64,000 nucleotides of DNA, from NCBI GenBank assembly GCA_902781895.1, contig CACZLA010000004.1:1-64000 (forward strand), read 5' to 3'. The notes under the pieces were generated by a model that was not told the DNA's origin, ran no database searches, and was given only the letters and a program-made list of their open reading frames with translations. Positions within the stretch are counted from its first letter, which is position 1. The number at the start of each line of letters is the position of its first letter. The position numbers were made by a program, and so were the translations under genes. This DNA is from an uncultured Lachnospiraceae bacterium. GTDB taxonomy: Bacteria > Bacillota > Clostridia > Lachnospirales > Lachnospiraceae. This document shows positions 35,245 to 43,944 of this stretch, piece after piece.

Positions 35245-36112
35245 GGTTAGGATATTTCTGATGCTGACTATCATTTCGACAGCACTTTATATGTTGATGC
35301 TCCTGTTCTTTTCGGGGTCATACCATTTTCTCGGAAAGCTGGATCTGTTTGCCGAACATAGATTTTTGTCATGTTTTGTGGGAGGAATCATTCTTGCGAT
35401 CGTCACCACAGTATGTATAATGCTTTTTTCGAAGGATACAAAAGGTCAGAATGAAATACTTTCCGAATTTGAAGAAAACGGATATTCGGACAGATATATC
35501 AGTCTGCTTCAGTCAGAGGTCAGAAGACACTCGATTGAATACAGAAGCAATAATCATAAGAATAATATAAACTATATCGAGTGTCTTGAAAGACTTGCGG
35601 ATGCATATCTGTTTAAGGAACAGGTGAATGAAGCAATGAGTACTCTCAATCTGATAAATCCCGAGATGCGTTCATGGATGGCAGCTAATAATAATCTTTT
35701 TGTGAAAAAGCAGCTGTCGGGCTACTATGATGTTCAGATGTGTATATGTGAAGAACTTCGTGATGTTCAGAGGGCAAACAATGTGATGAGAGAGGGCTCG
35801 TTATATGTAAGTAAAGCCGGAATCGATCATTCTGCCTTAGATCTCGTAAACTGTGAGGTATTATGCACATATAATATAGTTATCGGTAATTATAATACGG
35901 CAATGCAGTATGCTTCATTTTGTCTTCAGGCAAAAAATCCGGCACATCAGTTTACCGGGAACCTCCTGATGTCAAAGGTTTATTATTATATCGGTGATTT
36001 TGAATCTGCGAAAAGGTATAGGGATGCGGCGGCTTCCATTGGTTTTAAGAGAGAAAAAGCAAAGCAGGACCTTATTGCATATTTTGATAAAAAATATCTC
36101 GGCTCAATGTAA
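35234..36112 (+). CDS. Membrane protein with TPR-like cytoplasmic region, function unknown
   Basis: I do not recognise a named family. Two hydrophobic helices (about residues 7-27 and 44-63) are followed by about 220 residues of mainly helical sequence. Segments such as ECLERLADAYLFKEQVNEAM and ALDLVNCEVLCTYNIVIGNY are spaced like tetratricopeptide repeats. A scaffold or protein-binding role at the membrane is a guess. GGGGG before the ATG and overlap with the SDR gene suggest coupled translation. The transcript ends at the hairpin covering its stop codon. Confidence 0.7.
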   Translation: MRYKVRIFLMLTIISTALYMLMLLFFSGSYHFLGKLDLFAEHRFLSCFVGGIILAIVTTVCIMLFSKDTKGQNEILSEFEENGYSDRYISLLQSEVRRHSIEYRSNNHKNNINYIECLERLADAYLFKEQVNEAMSTLNLINPEMRSWMAANNNLFVKKQLSGYYDVQMCICEELRDVQRANNVMREGSLYVSKAGIDHSALDLVNCEVLCTYNIVIGNYNTAMQYASFCLQAKNPAHQFTGNLLMSKVYYYIGDFESAKRYRDAAASIGFKREKAKQDLIAYFDKKYLGSM

Positions 36113-36135
36113 TGAGCCGAGATTTGTTTTTTTTT
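36093..36135 (+). terminator. Rho-independent terminator overlapping the stop codon
   Basis: AATCTCGGCTCA-type arms (CTCGGCTCA with TGAGCCGAG) form a strong stem around the stop codon, followed by GTTTTTTTTT. Confidence 0.9.
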
Positions 36136-36165
36136 ATTGGAATATATAAATGACATATGTTTTCT

Positions 36166-36927
36166 CTAGTATACTCCGGGATATGAACCTGTGGTTTCAT
36201 ACTGTGTATATGCCTGCTGTATCTTGAACGTCCATATTACGGAATAAACACCTGCAAGGATTATCAGCCATCCCTGGAATTTACCGTAATATACGAGAGC
36301 CAGAAGGGTGTTAAGTGAAGCATAAATCAGAATAATGATGGCACACGCCCTGCTTTTTGCCATATGTACACCAAGGCCGAGACCTGTAATTATAAGTGCA
36401 CTTACTATACAACCTGCTCCTAAGCTTTTTGAAGCAATAAATAAGCTGTCCTTCGAGAGATAATAAATACCCAGTATGACATTTATTCCTGCGATTATGT
36501 AACAGAAAATACCACAGGCTGTTATATTTTTCTTCATAGTGACAAGTGCAGGATGGTTAAAGAACTGACTTTTAGTAAGTCTGCGCCCGCCATTTGGTGA
36601 ACCGTAAGGGTTCTGCCCGTATGGGTTTTGCTGCCCATATGCGTTCTGCTGCCCGTAAGGACTCTGCTGTCCATATGCGTTCTGCTGCCCGTAAGGACTT
36701 TGCTGTCCATATGCGTTCTGCTGACCGTAAGGACTCTGCTGTCCATATGCGTTCTGCTGCCCGTAGGGACTCTGCTGCCCATAGGCATTTTGCTGTCCGT
36801 AAGGACTCTGCTGTCCATAGGTGTTTTGCTGTGTATACGACGTCTGCTGGCCGTATGAGTTATCTCCGTTGTATGCATCCTGCTGTCCGTCAGGGGACTG
36901 CGGTGTGAAAGGAGTCTGTTCATCCAT
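36166..36927 (-). CDS. Membrane protein with YGQQ-rich tandem-repeat N-terminus
   Basis: The first ~110 residues are a low-complexity region built of [16 protein letters not shown] repeats, rich in Gln, Tyr, Gly, Asn and Pro. About 140 residues with four hydrophobic helices follow (for instance [18 protein letters not shown] and [19 protein letters not shown]). No enzyme motif is visible. Such tails in Firmicute membrane proteins are common and of unknown use; an assembly or phase-separation role is speculation. GGAGG precedes the ATG. It is transcribed alone, convergent with the TPR-like gene. Confidence 0.75.
   Translation of the reverse strand: MDEQTPFTPQSPDGQQDAYNGDNSYGQQTSYTQQNTYGQQSPYGQQNAYGQQSPYGQQNAYGQQSPYGQQNAYGQQSPYGQQNAYGQQSPYGQQNAYGQQNPYGQNPYGSPNGGRRLTKSQFFNHPALVTMKKNITACGIFCYIIAGINVILGIYYLSKDSLFIASKSLGAGCIVSALIITGLGLGVHMAKSRACAIIILIYASLNTLLALVYYGKFQGWLIILAGVYSVIWTFKIQQAYTQYETTGSYPGVY
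36610..36840 (-). repeat. In-frame 36-bp tandem repeats in the YGQQ protein
   Basis: About six copies of a 36-base unit (coding [12 protein letters not shown]) with few differences, mostly silent. High identity predicts copy-number variation among strains through slippage or recombination. It is coding sequence and not a CRISPR array, since there are no unique spacers. Confidence 0.85.
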
Positions 36928-37001
36928 GATATTTTTCCTCCAAAACCTGAAAAATGATTATATTTCAATATTTACATTATGTAAAAGTACCACAAAACTC
37001 C

Positions 37002-37030
37002 TTTACTTTCAAGAGATGGACGTGTATAAT
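37002..37030 (+). promoter_or_regulatory. Sigma-A promoter for the T-box/thrS transcript
   Basis: TTTACT (37002-37007), a 17-base spacer and a perfect TATAAT (37025-37030), just before the T-box leader. Confidence 0.65.
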
Positions 37031-37039
37031 TGCAATGTA

Positions 37040-37300
37040 TGTATAAAGAAAACCTGTGATGAGAAGAGTAGGGTGAAAGTTCTGACAACAGAGAGATGTG
37101 CATATGCTGAGAGCACGTCAGTCATGAATCATCTGAAAACTAACTCTGAGGGATCCTCAGTAGGTGGATACACTGAAATGGATACGGTGATTCCGTTATA
37201 ATCAAATGAGAGGTCGTACCGGATGGTACGTCAATCAGGGTGGAACCGCGTTAATTAACGTCCCTTGTACTGAATCAGTGCAGGGGACTGTTTTTTTCTT
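37040..37300 (+). promoter_or_regulatory. T-box riboswitch controlling thrS
   Basis: The leader contains the invariant T-box sequence AGGGTGGAACCGCG (37237-37250), which pairs with the acceptor end of uncharged tRNA. The AGAGAG-type stem I segment starts near 37090, and a terminator hairpin follows. A possible Thr specifier is ACT at 37139-37141, not verified by folding. Low charged tRNA-Thr should favour the antiterminator and thrS expression. Confidence 0.92.
37260..37298 (+). terminator. T-box-controlled terminator
   Basis: GTCCCTTG and CAGGGGAC form the stem with an inner ACTGA/TCAGT pairing, followed by TG and seven T. It overlaps the region that would form the antiterminator. Confidence 0.85.
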
Positions 37301-37395
37301 TATAGATGACAATTCCGGCCGGACCGTTTTTGTCATTTAATAGCAGATGAGAAAGTAAAGAAGAATCATCATATAATTTTCAGGAGGAAAGAAGA

Positions 37396-39207
37396 ATGAG
37401 TGAGAAAGATGAAAAGAGAGAATATTTCCTGAGCGTATACAGACACTCTATGGCTCATGTCATGGCTAAGGCTGTTATGGAAATGTTCGGCAAGGAAAAT
37501 GTACAGATTGCAATAGGACCGCAGATAGATGACGGCTTCTATTATGATTTTATGCTTCCCAGAACTATAACAAATGAAGACCATAAGGTTCTCGAGGACA
37601 AGATGCGTGAGATACTTAAGCGTCGCGAGGACTGGGTATGTAAGGAAGTAACAAAGGAAGAGGCTCTTGAAATATTCAAGGGTCAGAAATACAAGGAAGA
37701 GCTTATAAAGGATCTCCCTGAGGGCGAGAAGATCACAACCTACTATACAGGTGATGATTTTGTAGATCTCTGCCGTGGTCCTCATATCGCAAATTCACAG
37801 GAGCTTATGAATGTTGCATTCAAGGTTAAGTCCGTGTCAGGTTCATACTGGAGAGGCGATGAGAAAAACGATCAGCTTCAGAGAATCTATATGTACTGTT
37901 TCCCTTCAAAGCAGGAGCTCAAGGCTCATCTTGATTTTGTTAAGGAAGCTATGGAACGTGATCACAAGAAGATCGGACCTGAGCAGGAGCTTTTCATGTT
38001 TGATGAGTCTGCTCCGGGTATGCCGTACTGGCTTCCTCGTGGCTTCAAGATGTATAATGCAATCCTTGATTTCTGGAGAAAGCTTCATGAGGAGTACGGA
38101 TATCAGGAGATACTTGCCCCTGTTATCAATCACAAGAATCTCTGGGAAACCTCAGGCCACTGGGGACATTACAAGGAGAATATGTTCCTTGTGACAAATG
38201 CTTCCGTAGATGAAGAGACAGACGAGGAATCCATCAATACAGATATTCAGTATGCTATCAAGCCTATGAACTGTCCTAATGCGATAAATGTTTATAAGAA
38301 CGGACTTCACAGTTATAAGGAGCTTCCGCTCAGATACAGCGAGACACAGGTTATCCATCGTCGTGAGAAGAGCGGTGAGTTAAATGGACTCTTCCGTGTT
38401 CAGATGTTCCATCAGGATGATGACCACACATTCCTTACAGAGGATATGATCGAGGATGAGATCGGAGATATCATGGATATTGCAAAGTATATCTATGAAA
38501 CCTTCGGACTTACATATGAGGCTGAACTTTCAACCAGACCGGATGACTTTATGGGTGCCCCTGAGCTATGGGATGCTGCAGAGGCTTCTCTTAAAAGAAT
38601 ACTGGATAAGAAGTACGGTGAAGGCGGATATGAGATAAACGAAGGCGACGGAGCGTTCTACGGACCTAAGATCGATCTTAAGATGAAGGATTGTATCGGA
38701 AGAGAGTGGCAGATGGGTACCATCCAGCTTGATTTCCAGCTTCCTTTGAATTTTGATCTGAGATATGTATCAGCTGACGGAAGCCAGAAGAGACCTGTTA
38801 TGATCCACAGAGCTATATTCGGTTCATTTGAGAGATTTATCGGAATCCTTATTGAGAACTTCAAGGGCGTATTTCCGTTCTGGATGTCACCATATCAGGT
38901 AGGTATCGTACCTATCAGACCGGAGCATAATGAATATGCAAAAGAAGTTGAGAAGAAGCTCAGAAAAGCCGGAGTAAGAGTAGAAGCTGATTATTCAGAT
39001 GAGAACATGAAGACAAAGATAAAGGGCTTCAAGAAATACAAAGAGCCTTATATCCTTGTGCTTGGAGATAAGGAAGCTGAGGAAGGAACAGTTTCCGTAA
39101 ATGTCAGAGGAAATAAGCAGATGAACGGACTTCCTCTGGACAGCTTTATTGATCTTTGTAAAAAACAGATAGAGGAACATACTCTGGAACTCATAGACCA
39201 AATCTAA
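37396..39207 (+). CDS. thrS: Threonyl-tRNA synthetase without TGS domain
   Basis: It charges tRNA-Thr. The editing domain starts almost at the N-terminus (RHSMAHVMAKAV with the HxxxH metal pair, then DLCRGPH). Class II catalytic motifs follow, including KPMNCPNAINVYK with the zinc Cys and FRVQMFHQDDDHTF. The anticodon-binding domain is C-terminal. At 603 residues it lacks the ~60-residue N-terminal TGS domain of the usual ~640-residue form. CAGGAGG precedes the ATG. Expression is controlled by the T-box upstream. Confidence 0.95.
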   Translation: MSEKDEKREYFLSVYRHSMAHVMAKAVMEMFGKENVQIAIGPQIDDGFYYDFMLPRTITNEDHKVLEDKMREILKRREDWVCKEVTKEEALEIFKGQKYKEELIKDLPEGEKITTYYTGDDFVDLCRGPHIANSQELMNVAFKVKSVSGSYWRGDEKNDQLQRIYMYCFPSKQELKAHLDFVKEAMERDHKKIGPEQELFMFDESAPGMPYWLPRGFKMYNAILDFWRKLHEEYGYQEILAPVINHKNLWETSGHWGHYKENMFLVTNASVDEETDEESINTDIQYAIKPMNCPNAINVYKNGLHSYKELPLRYSETQVIHRREKSGELNGLFRVQMFHQDDDHTFLTEDMIEDEIGDIMDIAKYIYETFGLTYEAELSTRPDDFMGAPELWDAAEASLKRILDKKYGEGGYEINEGDGAFYGPKIDLKMKDCIGREWQMGTIQLDFQLPLNFDLRYVSADGSQKRPVMIHRAIFGSFERFIGILIENFKGVFPFWMSPYQVGIVPIRPEHNEYAKEVEKKLRKAGVRVEADYSDENMKTKIKGFKKYKEPYILVLGDKEAEEGTVSVNVRGNKQMNGLPLDSFIDLCKKQIEEHTLELIDQI

Positions 39208-39209
39208 CA

Positions 39210-39238
39210 TTGATTTTTATACGGTTTTGGCATATCAT
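39210..39238 (+). promoter_or_regulatory. Candidate promoter for the membrane-protein/cdaA/ybbR region
   Basis: TTGATT (39210-39215), 17-base spacer and TATCAT (39233-39238), 40 bases before the next start codon. Confidence 0.5.
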
Positions 39239-39277
39239 AGGTATGTATGACTTTTTACGTGTTTTAGGGAGAATATC

Positions 39278-39769
39278 ATGCTTGACGAGGAAAAAATCCG
39301 ACTGATGACGAAAGTCACCATATATGAAAAAAATGAAGAGTTGCGTGATCTGGCCCTCAGTCGTTTTTACAAAGAGGACTATGTTAAGTATGGCTGTCTC
39401 AAGACACTGGTTGTGACCACATTCTGCTACTGGATGTGTATCGGAGTTTATATACTTCTGAACTTCGAGCAGGTTTTGAATGAGCTGAATGAGATGGACT
39501 ATTTCAAAGTCATAACAAAACTGATGCTGGGATATGTTGTGGTTCTTGCTATTTTCTATGTTTATGGATTTATTGTTTATAACCATAAGTTCAGAAAGGC
39601 CAGACCCAGACTTCTCAGATATAACAGATATCTTAAAAAGCTTATAAAGCTTTATGAAAAGGATGAGGCCGAGGAACAGATACTCACCGGAAAGGTTAAG
39701 ATTTATTCGCAGATAGGCGGATTTGATGATATGCCGGACTTTTTTGAAGACGGGGGAAAGAAGAAATGA
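39278..39769 (+). CDS. Small two-helix membrane protein, function unknown
   Basis: A 163-residue protein with a charged N-terminus (LDEEKIRLMTKVTIYEKNEE). Two membrane helices lie at about 49-69 and 88-107. A C-terminal cytoplasmic part rich in Lys and Glu follows. I do not recognise the family. AGGGAG precedes the ATG, and the stop overlaps the next start as ATGA, so the two products are probably made together. Its position before cdaA and ybbR suggests, but does not show, a role near c-di-AMP signalling or the envelope. Confidence 0.7.
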   Translation: MLDEEKIRLMTKVTIYEKNEELRDLALSRFYKEDYVKYGCLKTLVVTTFCYWMCIGVYILLNFEQVLNELNEMDYFKVITKLMLGYVVVLAIFYVYGFIVYNHKFRKARPRLLRYNRYLKKLIKLYEKDEAEEQILTGKVKIYSQIGGFDDMPDFFEDGGKKK

Positions 39770-40923
39770 CGCAACTGATAAATATCAGAAACAGAATAAG
39801 ACAGTTCTGTCGTAAGCAGGACGAGATAGTTACGCCGATCCTCAGATTTATTTGGACTTTCCTTGTTTTTATTTCTTTAAGAAGTCTGTTCGGTTATTCG
39901 GCACTGGCCAATAAGATAGAGGTAATAATACTCCTTGCCATTATTTCGGCACTTCTGCCGGATGGCTTTCTGTTTTTTGTTTCGGGTGTAATAATAATGC
40001 TGAATACATTTTCGGTTTCGCTGGAAGTCGGAGCTGTATTTGTTGTGATGTTCGCACTTATGTATTGCATTTATGTAAGATTTTTCCCGAACTATTCTTA
40101 TGCAGTGCTTATAGTTCCGGTTTTCTATATGTTCCATATACCATTTGCGGCACCTATCGTTATAGCACTTATCTGCGGTATCGGAGGTCTGGTGCCTGCA
40201 GTATTCGGTGTTGTAATATATCATTTTTCAGTAAGCACGGCAGAGATATCAAAACTGCTTAAAACCGCAGAGACGGAAAATGAGATAGAAGCGTTTAAAC
40301 AGCTGTCAGAGGTTATTATTAAGAATAAAGAAATGTATACCACTGCGCTGATCTTTGCCATGACTATACTCGTTACATATATACTTTTGAAGATGAGCTA
40401 TGATTATGCGATGTATATAGCCATAGCAGCCGGAACCATAGTAAATATACTTGGTTCTATATTTGCCGGATATATTGTTAATCAGGATGTGGCTACTGAT
40501 AAGGTTATTCTCGGAAGTGTTGTGGGTATCCTGCTTGCCTTGCTTGTCCGGTTCGGAAAGGGCATTTTGGATTACAAGCATACCGAGCGAGTCCAATTTG
40601 AGGATGATGATTATTACTACTATGTAAAGGCTGTGCCGAAGATTGATTCGGAGAAGGCCAAAAATAAAAAGAACAGGCCGGCAGGAACAAAAACAGCTTC
40701 AAAACCCGCAGCAAAGCCTGCGGCAAACCCGGCAGTGAAGCCTGACATGGCTCCTGATGGAAAACCGGCTATGCCAAGACCTGCGCAGAACCCGGGCATT
40801 GCAGTGCCGCCACAGGTCGGTGCTATGCCGAGTCAGCCCGGTAACATGTCCGGACATGGCGGTAACATGCCGCAGCAGGGACTTCAGAATCCCATGCCCC
40901 ATGGCCCCGGAAGACAGGTGTAG
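39766..40923 (+). CDS. Polytopic membrane protein with Ala/Pro/Met-rich tail
   Basis: Eight or more hydrophobic helices are visible in two groups (about residues 25-150 and 195-265), separated by a soluble helical stretch (STAEISKLLKTAETENEIEA). Residues ~290-385 are a low-complexity tail: Lys-rich, then KPAAKPAANPAVKPD-type, then Met/Pro/Gly/Gln-rich. No transporter signature is recognised. It starts inside the previous stop (ATGA) and lies 41 bases before cdaA. Function unknown; a membrane scaffold is one possibility. Confidence 0.7.
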   Translation: MTQLINIRNRIRQFCRKQDEIVTPILRFIWTFLVFISLRSLFGYSALANKIEVIILLAIISALLPDGFLFFVSGVIIMLNTFSVSLEVGAVFVVMFALMYCIYVRFFPNYSYAVLIVPVFYMFHIPFAAPIVIALICGIGGLVPAVFGVVIYHFSVSTAEISKLLKTAETENEIEAFKQLSEVIIKNKEMYTTALIFAMTILVTYILLKMSYDYAMYIAIAAGTIVNILGSIFAGYIVNQDVATDKVILGSVVGILLALLVRFGKGILDYKHTERVQFEDDDYYYYVKAVPKIDSEKAKNKKNRPAGTKTASKPAAKPAANPAVKPDMAPDGKPAMPRPAQNPGIAVPPQVGAMPSQPGNMSGHGGNMPQQGLQNPMPHGPGRQV

Positions 40924-40964
40924 TGTGACTGATATAACTTATTGAATTATATGGGTAAAGGTTA

Positions 40965-41840
40965 ATGGATGCTATATGGACAGCTATCAAGTCTGCTCTG
41001 TCATGGATATATTTTCCCGATCTGAAATGGACGGACATTCTTGATATCCTTATAATTACATATATCGTATATAATATTCTTTTATGGATTAAAACGAGCC
41101 GCGCATGGACTCTTCTCAAGGGTATTCTTGTGGTGGCTTTTTTTCTGATTTTAGCTGCATTGGTAAAGCTGAATACAATACTCTGGATAGCGAAAAACCT
41201 GATTAATGTATTCCTGCTTGCCATTATTATTTTGTTCCAGCCTGAGCTGAGAAGGGCACTTGATGAGCTGGGAAGAAAAAACTATCTGTCAAGATTTTTT
41301 AATCCCGAGGGGTCTAAGAATCTTGAAAAGAACAGCCTGAACGACAGATCCATATATGAACTTGTTAAGACCTGTACACAGCTTTCAAAGACCAAAACGG
41401 GAGCTCTTATAGTTATCGAGCACGACACTCCTCTGGGATAGTATATCAATACGGGAATAAGCATAGATGCTGTTATAAGTCAGCAGCTGCTTATAAATAT
41501 ATTTGAAAAAAATACACCGCTTCATGACGGTGCAGTTATTATTCAGAAAAACAGAGTTGTTGCTGCAACCTGTTACCTTCCTCTCACGGAGAGTAAGGAT
41601 ATTGCCAAGACATTGGGAACAAGACACAGAGCAAGTCTCGGGATCAGCGAGGTTACAGACAGTATGACAGTCATCGTTTCTGAGGAAACAGGCGGCGTTT
41701 CGGTTGCATACAAGGGTAAACTGTATCAGGATCTTGATGAGACAGGGCTTCGTAAACAGCTCTCTTTGCTTCAGGTATTAAAAGAAGAGAAACCGTCCAA
41801 GGCAAGAAGACGCAGGAAGGGGGATCATAAGGATGAATGA
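40965..41840 (+). pseudogene. cdaA: Diadenylate cyclase CdaA interrupted by an in-frame TAG
   Basis: CdaA makes the essential messenger c-di-AMP from two ATP. Three membrane helices and FQPELRRALDELGR mark the N-terminal half, ending IVIEHDTPLG at a TAG (41439-41441). The same frame continues without a shift as YINTGISIDAVIS, then LHDGAVII (DGA motif) and GTRHRASLGISE (RHR motif), up to 41840. Family proteins usually have Glu where the stop is, so one G-to-T change (GAG to TAG) would explain it. The truncated 158-residue product lacks the catalytic motifs. Causes could be a real mutation, a sequencing error or suppression. The end overlaps ybbR, as in the normal cdaA-cdaR pair. Confidence 0.88.
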
Positions 41841-43086
41841 GAAGAAAAAAGGCTCAATCTTTGATCACCTGGGACTGAAGCTTCTGGCTCTTGTGATCGC
41901 AACCATTATGTGGTTTTTGGTAATGAATGTAGAGGATGCAACTATTATCAAAACCATTTCCGGAATACCGGTTACCATGTTGAATGGTGAAAGCATAACC
42001 GAGAACGGTAATCTGTATAATGTTACAGACGGTGAGGAAGTAACCATTCTTGTACAGGGACCACGTTCCATAGTTGAGGGACTGGAGGCATCAAACTTTT
42101 CGGCAACAGCGGATCTGTCACATCTGTCGGTTACAAATTCAACTACTATTTCCGTAAAGGCAAATGATACAGTCAGTATTAAGGATGCGAAGAAGCTTAC
42201 TATTACTCAGGTTGATGAATATGTAACCCTCAGCATAGAGAAGGAGGTTGAAAAGAGTGTGCCCGTTAAGGTTATTACAACGGGAACTGTTGCTTCCGGA
42301 TATGCTACGGGAACTGCCACGACTACACCGAATATGGTTACTGTTTCCGGACCGGGAACTGTTATCGCAAGCATAGTTGAGGCGAGAGCGGTTGTTGATG
42401 TTACTGGGGCTGACAAGGATATAACGGTAACTGAGAAGCTTGGCTGTATAGACGGTTACGGATCCGCCATCGAGAAAGATAATATAACCCTCTCTGTAGA
42501 AAATGTTAAGGTAAGTATACCTGTTTATGAGACTAAGGAGATACCTATAAGTGTAAGTACTGCCGGAACACCACATGAGGGCTATGGTGTTAAGGCCATT
42601 AATTATGAGCCAAGCAGCATAGTGGTGGCAGGTGAGAAGGAATATCTCGATAAGATTGAACAGATTGAAATAAAGGATGTAGTAATAACCGATGCTACGG
42701 AAAATATAGAAAAGAATATAAGTCTTAATGAGTATCTTCCTGCAGATGTTTTTGTGGCAGCTGATTCGGATGATGAGATTGCTATAAGTGTTGAGATCAT
42801 AAAATACTCTGAGAATGAAGTAAACATTCCGAAAACCGATATAAAAATGAATAATCAGAGTGAAGAACTTGTTTACTTTGTTAAAACTCCTGATTTTATA
42901 AAGGTCAAGCTGGAGGGCTTTGAAGAGGATATTGCTGATATTAAAACTGAAAATCTGACACCACAGATAGATGTGGGAAGCCTTGGCCCGGGTGACCATG
43001 AGGTGACGGTTACATTTGCCGAAAGTGACAAATGGACCATCAAGGAAAGCTACACGGTTATAGTGGAGGTGAAGAAGAAGGAATGA
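41833..43086 (+). CDS. cdaR: YbbR-domain protein (CdaR), regulator of CdaA
   Basis: A 417-residue protein with one N-terminal membrane helix (GLKLLALVIATIMWFLVMNV) and an extracytoplasmic part of about four YbbR domains, recognisable by segments such as KSVPVKVITTGTVASGYA and EIPISVSTAGTPHEGYG. YbbR/CdaR contacts CdaA across the membrane and tunes c-di-AMP synthesis. It overlaps the end of cdaA by eight bases, with a GGGGG ribosome site inside cdaA, so an amber codon upstream may also reduce its translation. The Sir2 gene overlaps its stop. Confidence 0.9.
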   Translation: MNEKKKGSIFDHLGLKLLALVIATIMWFLVMNVEDATIIKTISGIPVTMLNGESITENGNLYNVTDGEEVTILVQGPRSIVEGLEASNFSATADLSHLSVTNSTTISVKANDTVSIKDAKKLTITQVDEYVTLSIEKEVEKSVPVKVITTGTVASGYATGTATTTPNMVTVSGPGTVIASIVEARAVVDVTGADKDITVTEKLGCIDGYGSAIEKDNITLSVENVKVSIPVYETKEIPISVSTAGTPHEGYGVKAINYEPSSIVVAGEKEYLDKIEQIEIKDVVITDATENIEKNISLNEYLPADVFVAADSDDEIAISVEIIKYSENEVNIPKTDIKMNNQSEELVYFVKTPDFIKVKLEGFEEDIADIKTENLTPQIDVGSLGPGDHEVTVTFAESDKWTIKESYTVIVEVKKKE

Positions 43087-43880
43087 CAGATATAACAAAT
43101 ATGAATGAGATTTCCGGACTTTCAAGTCTGCAGACAGCTATTAACGAATCAAATTATATAGTTTTCTTTGGCGGCGCAGGTGTGTCGACTGAGAGCGGAA
43201 TACCTGATTTCAGAAGCCAGGACGGTCTTTATAATCAGAAATATAAATATCCGCCGGAGGAGATCGTGAGTCATACATTTCTCGTACATAAAACCGAGGA
43301 ATTCTATGAGTTCTATAAGGACAAAATGCTTGCTCCCGATGCAAAGCCGAATGCTGCACATCTGAAGCTGGCAGAGATGGAGAAAGCCGGAAAGCTGAAG
43401 GCTGTCATCACCCAGAATATTGACGGCCTGCATCAGGCTGCCGGAAGTAAAGAGGTTCTCGAGCTTCACGGTTCGGTTCTCAGAAATTACTGTACAAAGT
43501 GCGGTAAGACCTTCAGCAGTACAGAGGATGATGTGAATGCAGGTATCAAGTATATACTAGCATCTGACGGAGTCCCCAAGTGTGATAATATGGTGGACGG
43601 TAAGGTCTGCGGCGGAGTGGTTCGCCCGGATGTGGTTCTCTATGAGGAAGGGCTTGATTCAAATGTCATAAGCCGTACTATAATGCATATCTCAAAAGCA
43701 GATATGCTGATAATCGGAGGAACATCACTTGTGGTTTATCCTGCTGCAAGCTTTATAAACTATTTTAATGGAAAACATCTTGCCGTTATCAATATGGCAT
43801 CTACCGGTAGAGACAGTCAGGCGGACATAGTCATACACGAAAAGATAGGCAAAGTCCTGTCACAGATAAAAGTAAGTTAA
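43083..43880 (+). CDS. NAD-dependent protein deacylase, Sir2 family
   Basis: A 265-residue sirtuin that removes acyl groups from lysines using NAD. It has FFGGAGVSTESGIPDFRS, TQNIDGLHQAAG, the catalytic His in ELHGSV, and a zinc site formed by CTKC and a later C-x-C pair (CDNMVDGKVCGG). The ATG at 43083 overlaps the ybbR stop as ATGA; the longer frame from 43032 lies within ybbR. Class and acyl preference are not determined. It is a chromosomal CobB-type gene with no phage-defence neighbours. Confidence 0.93.
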   Translation: MTDITNMNEISGLSSLQTAINESNYIVFFGGAGVSTESGIPDFRSQDGLYNQKYKYPPEEIVSHTFLVHKTEEFYEFYKDKMLAPDAKPNAAHLKLAEMEKAGKLKAVITQNIDGLHQAAGSKEVLELHGSVLRNYCTKCGKTFSSTEDDVNAGIKYILASDGVPKCDNMVDGKVCGGVVRPDVVLYEEGLDSNVISRTIMHISKADMLIIGGTSLVVYPAASFINYFNGKHLAVINMASTGRDSQADIVIHEKIGKVLSQIKVS

Positions 43881-43881
43881 A

Positions 43882-43910
43882 TGTCATCCTGAGCGTCAGC
43901 GAAGGATCTT
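43882..43910 (+). repeat. Dispersed-type repeat, TGTCATCCTGAGCG family
   Basis: The stretch reads TGTCATCCTGAGCG, then TCAGCGAAGGATCTT, with ATCCT and AGGAT as imperfect arms. From memory, closely similar intergenic sequences recur in many gut Firmicutes and Bacteroidetes genomes. Only one copy is in this window. Confidence 0.5.
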
Positions 43911-43944
43911 AAAATAACAAATAAATCTATGGAGGAAAAAATAA

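Noticed and set aside
36610..36840. CRISPR-like array
   Set aside because: The repeats are contiguous, in frame and without unique spacers; they encode the YGQQ repeats.
41439..41441. Genome-wide reassignment of TAG
   Set aside because: Many intact genes here end in TAG with hairpins or new genes right after (for example at 3484, 15157, 15892, 34461 and 40923).
43083..43880. Sirtuin as an anti-phage NAD-depleting effector
   Set aside because: It is a compact, zinc-containing deacylase overlapping ybbR in a housekeeping setting, without partner domains.
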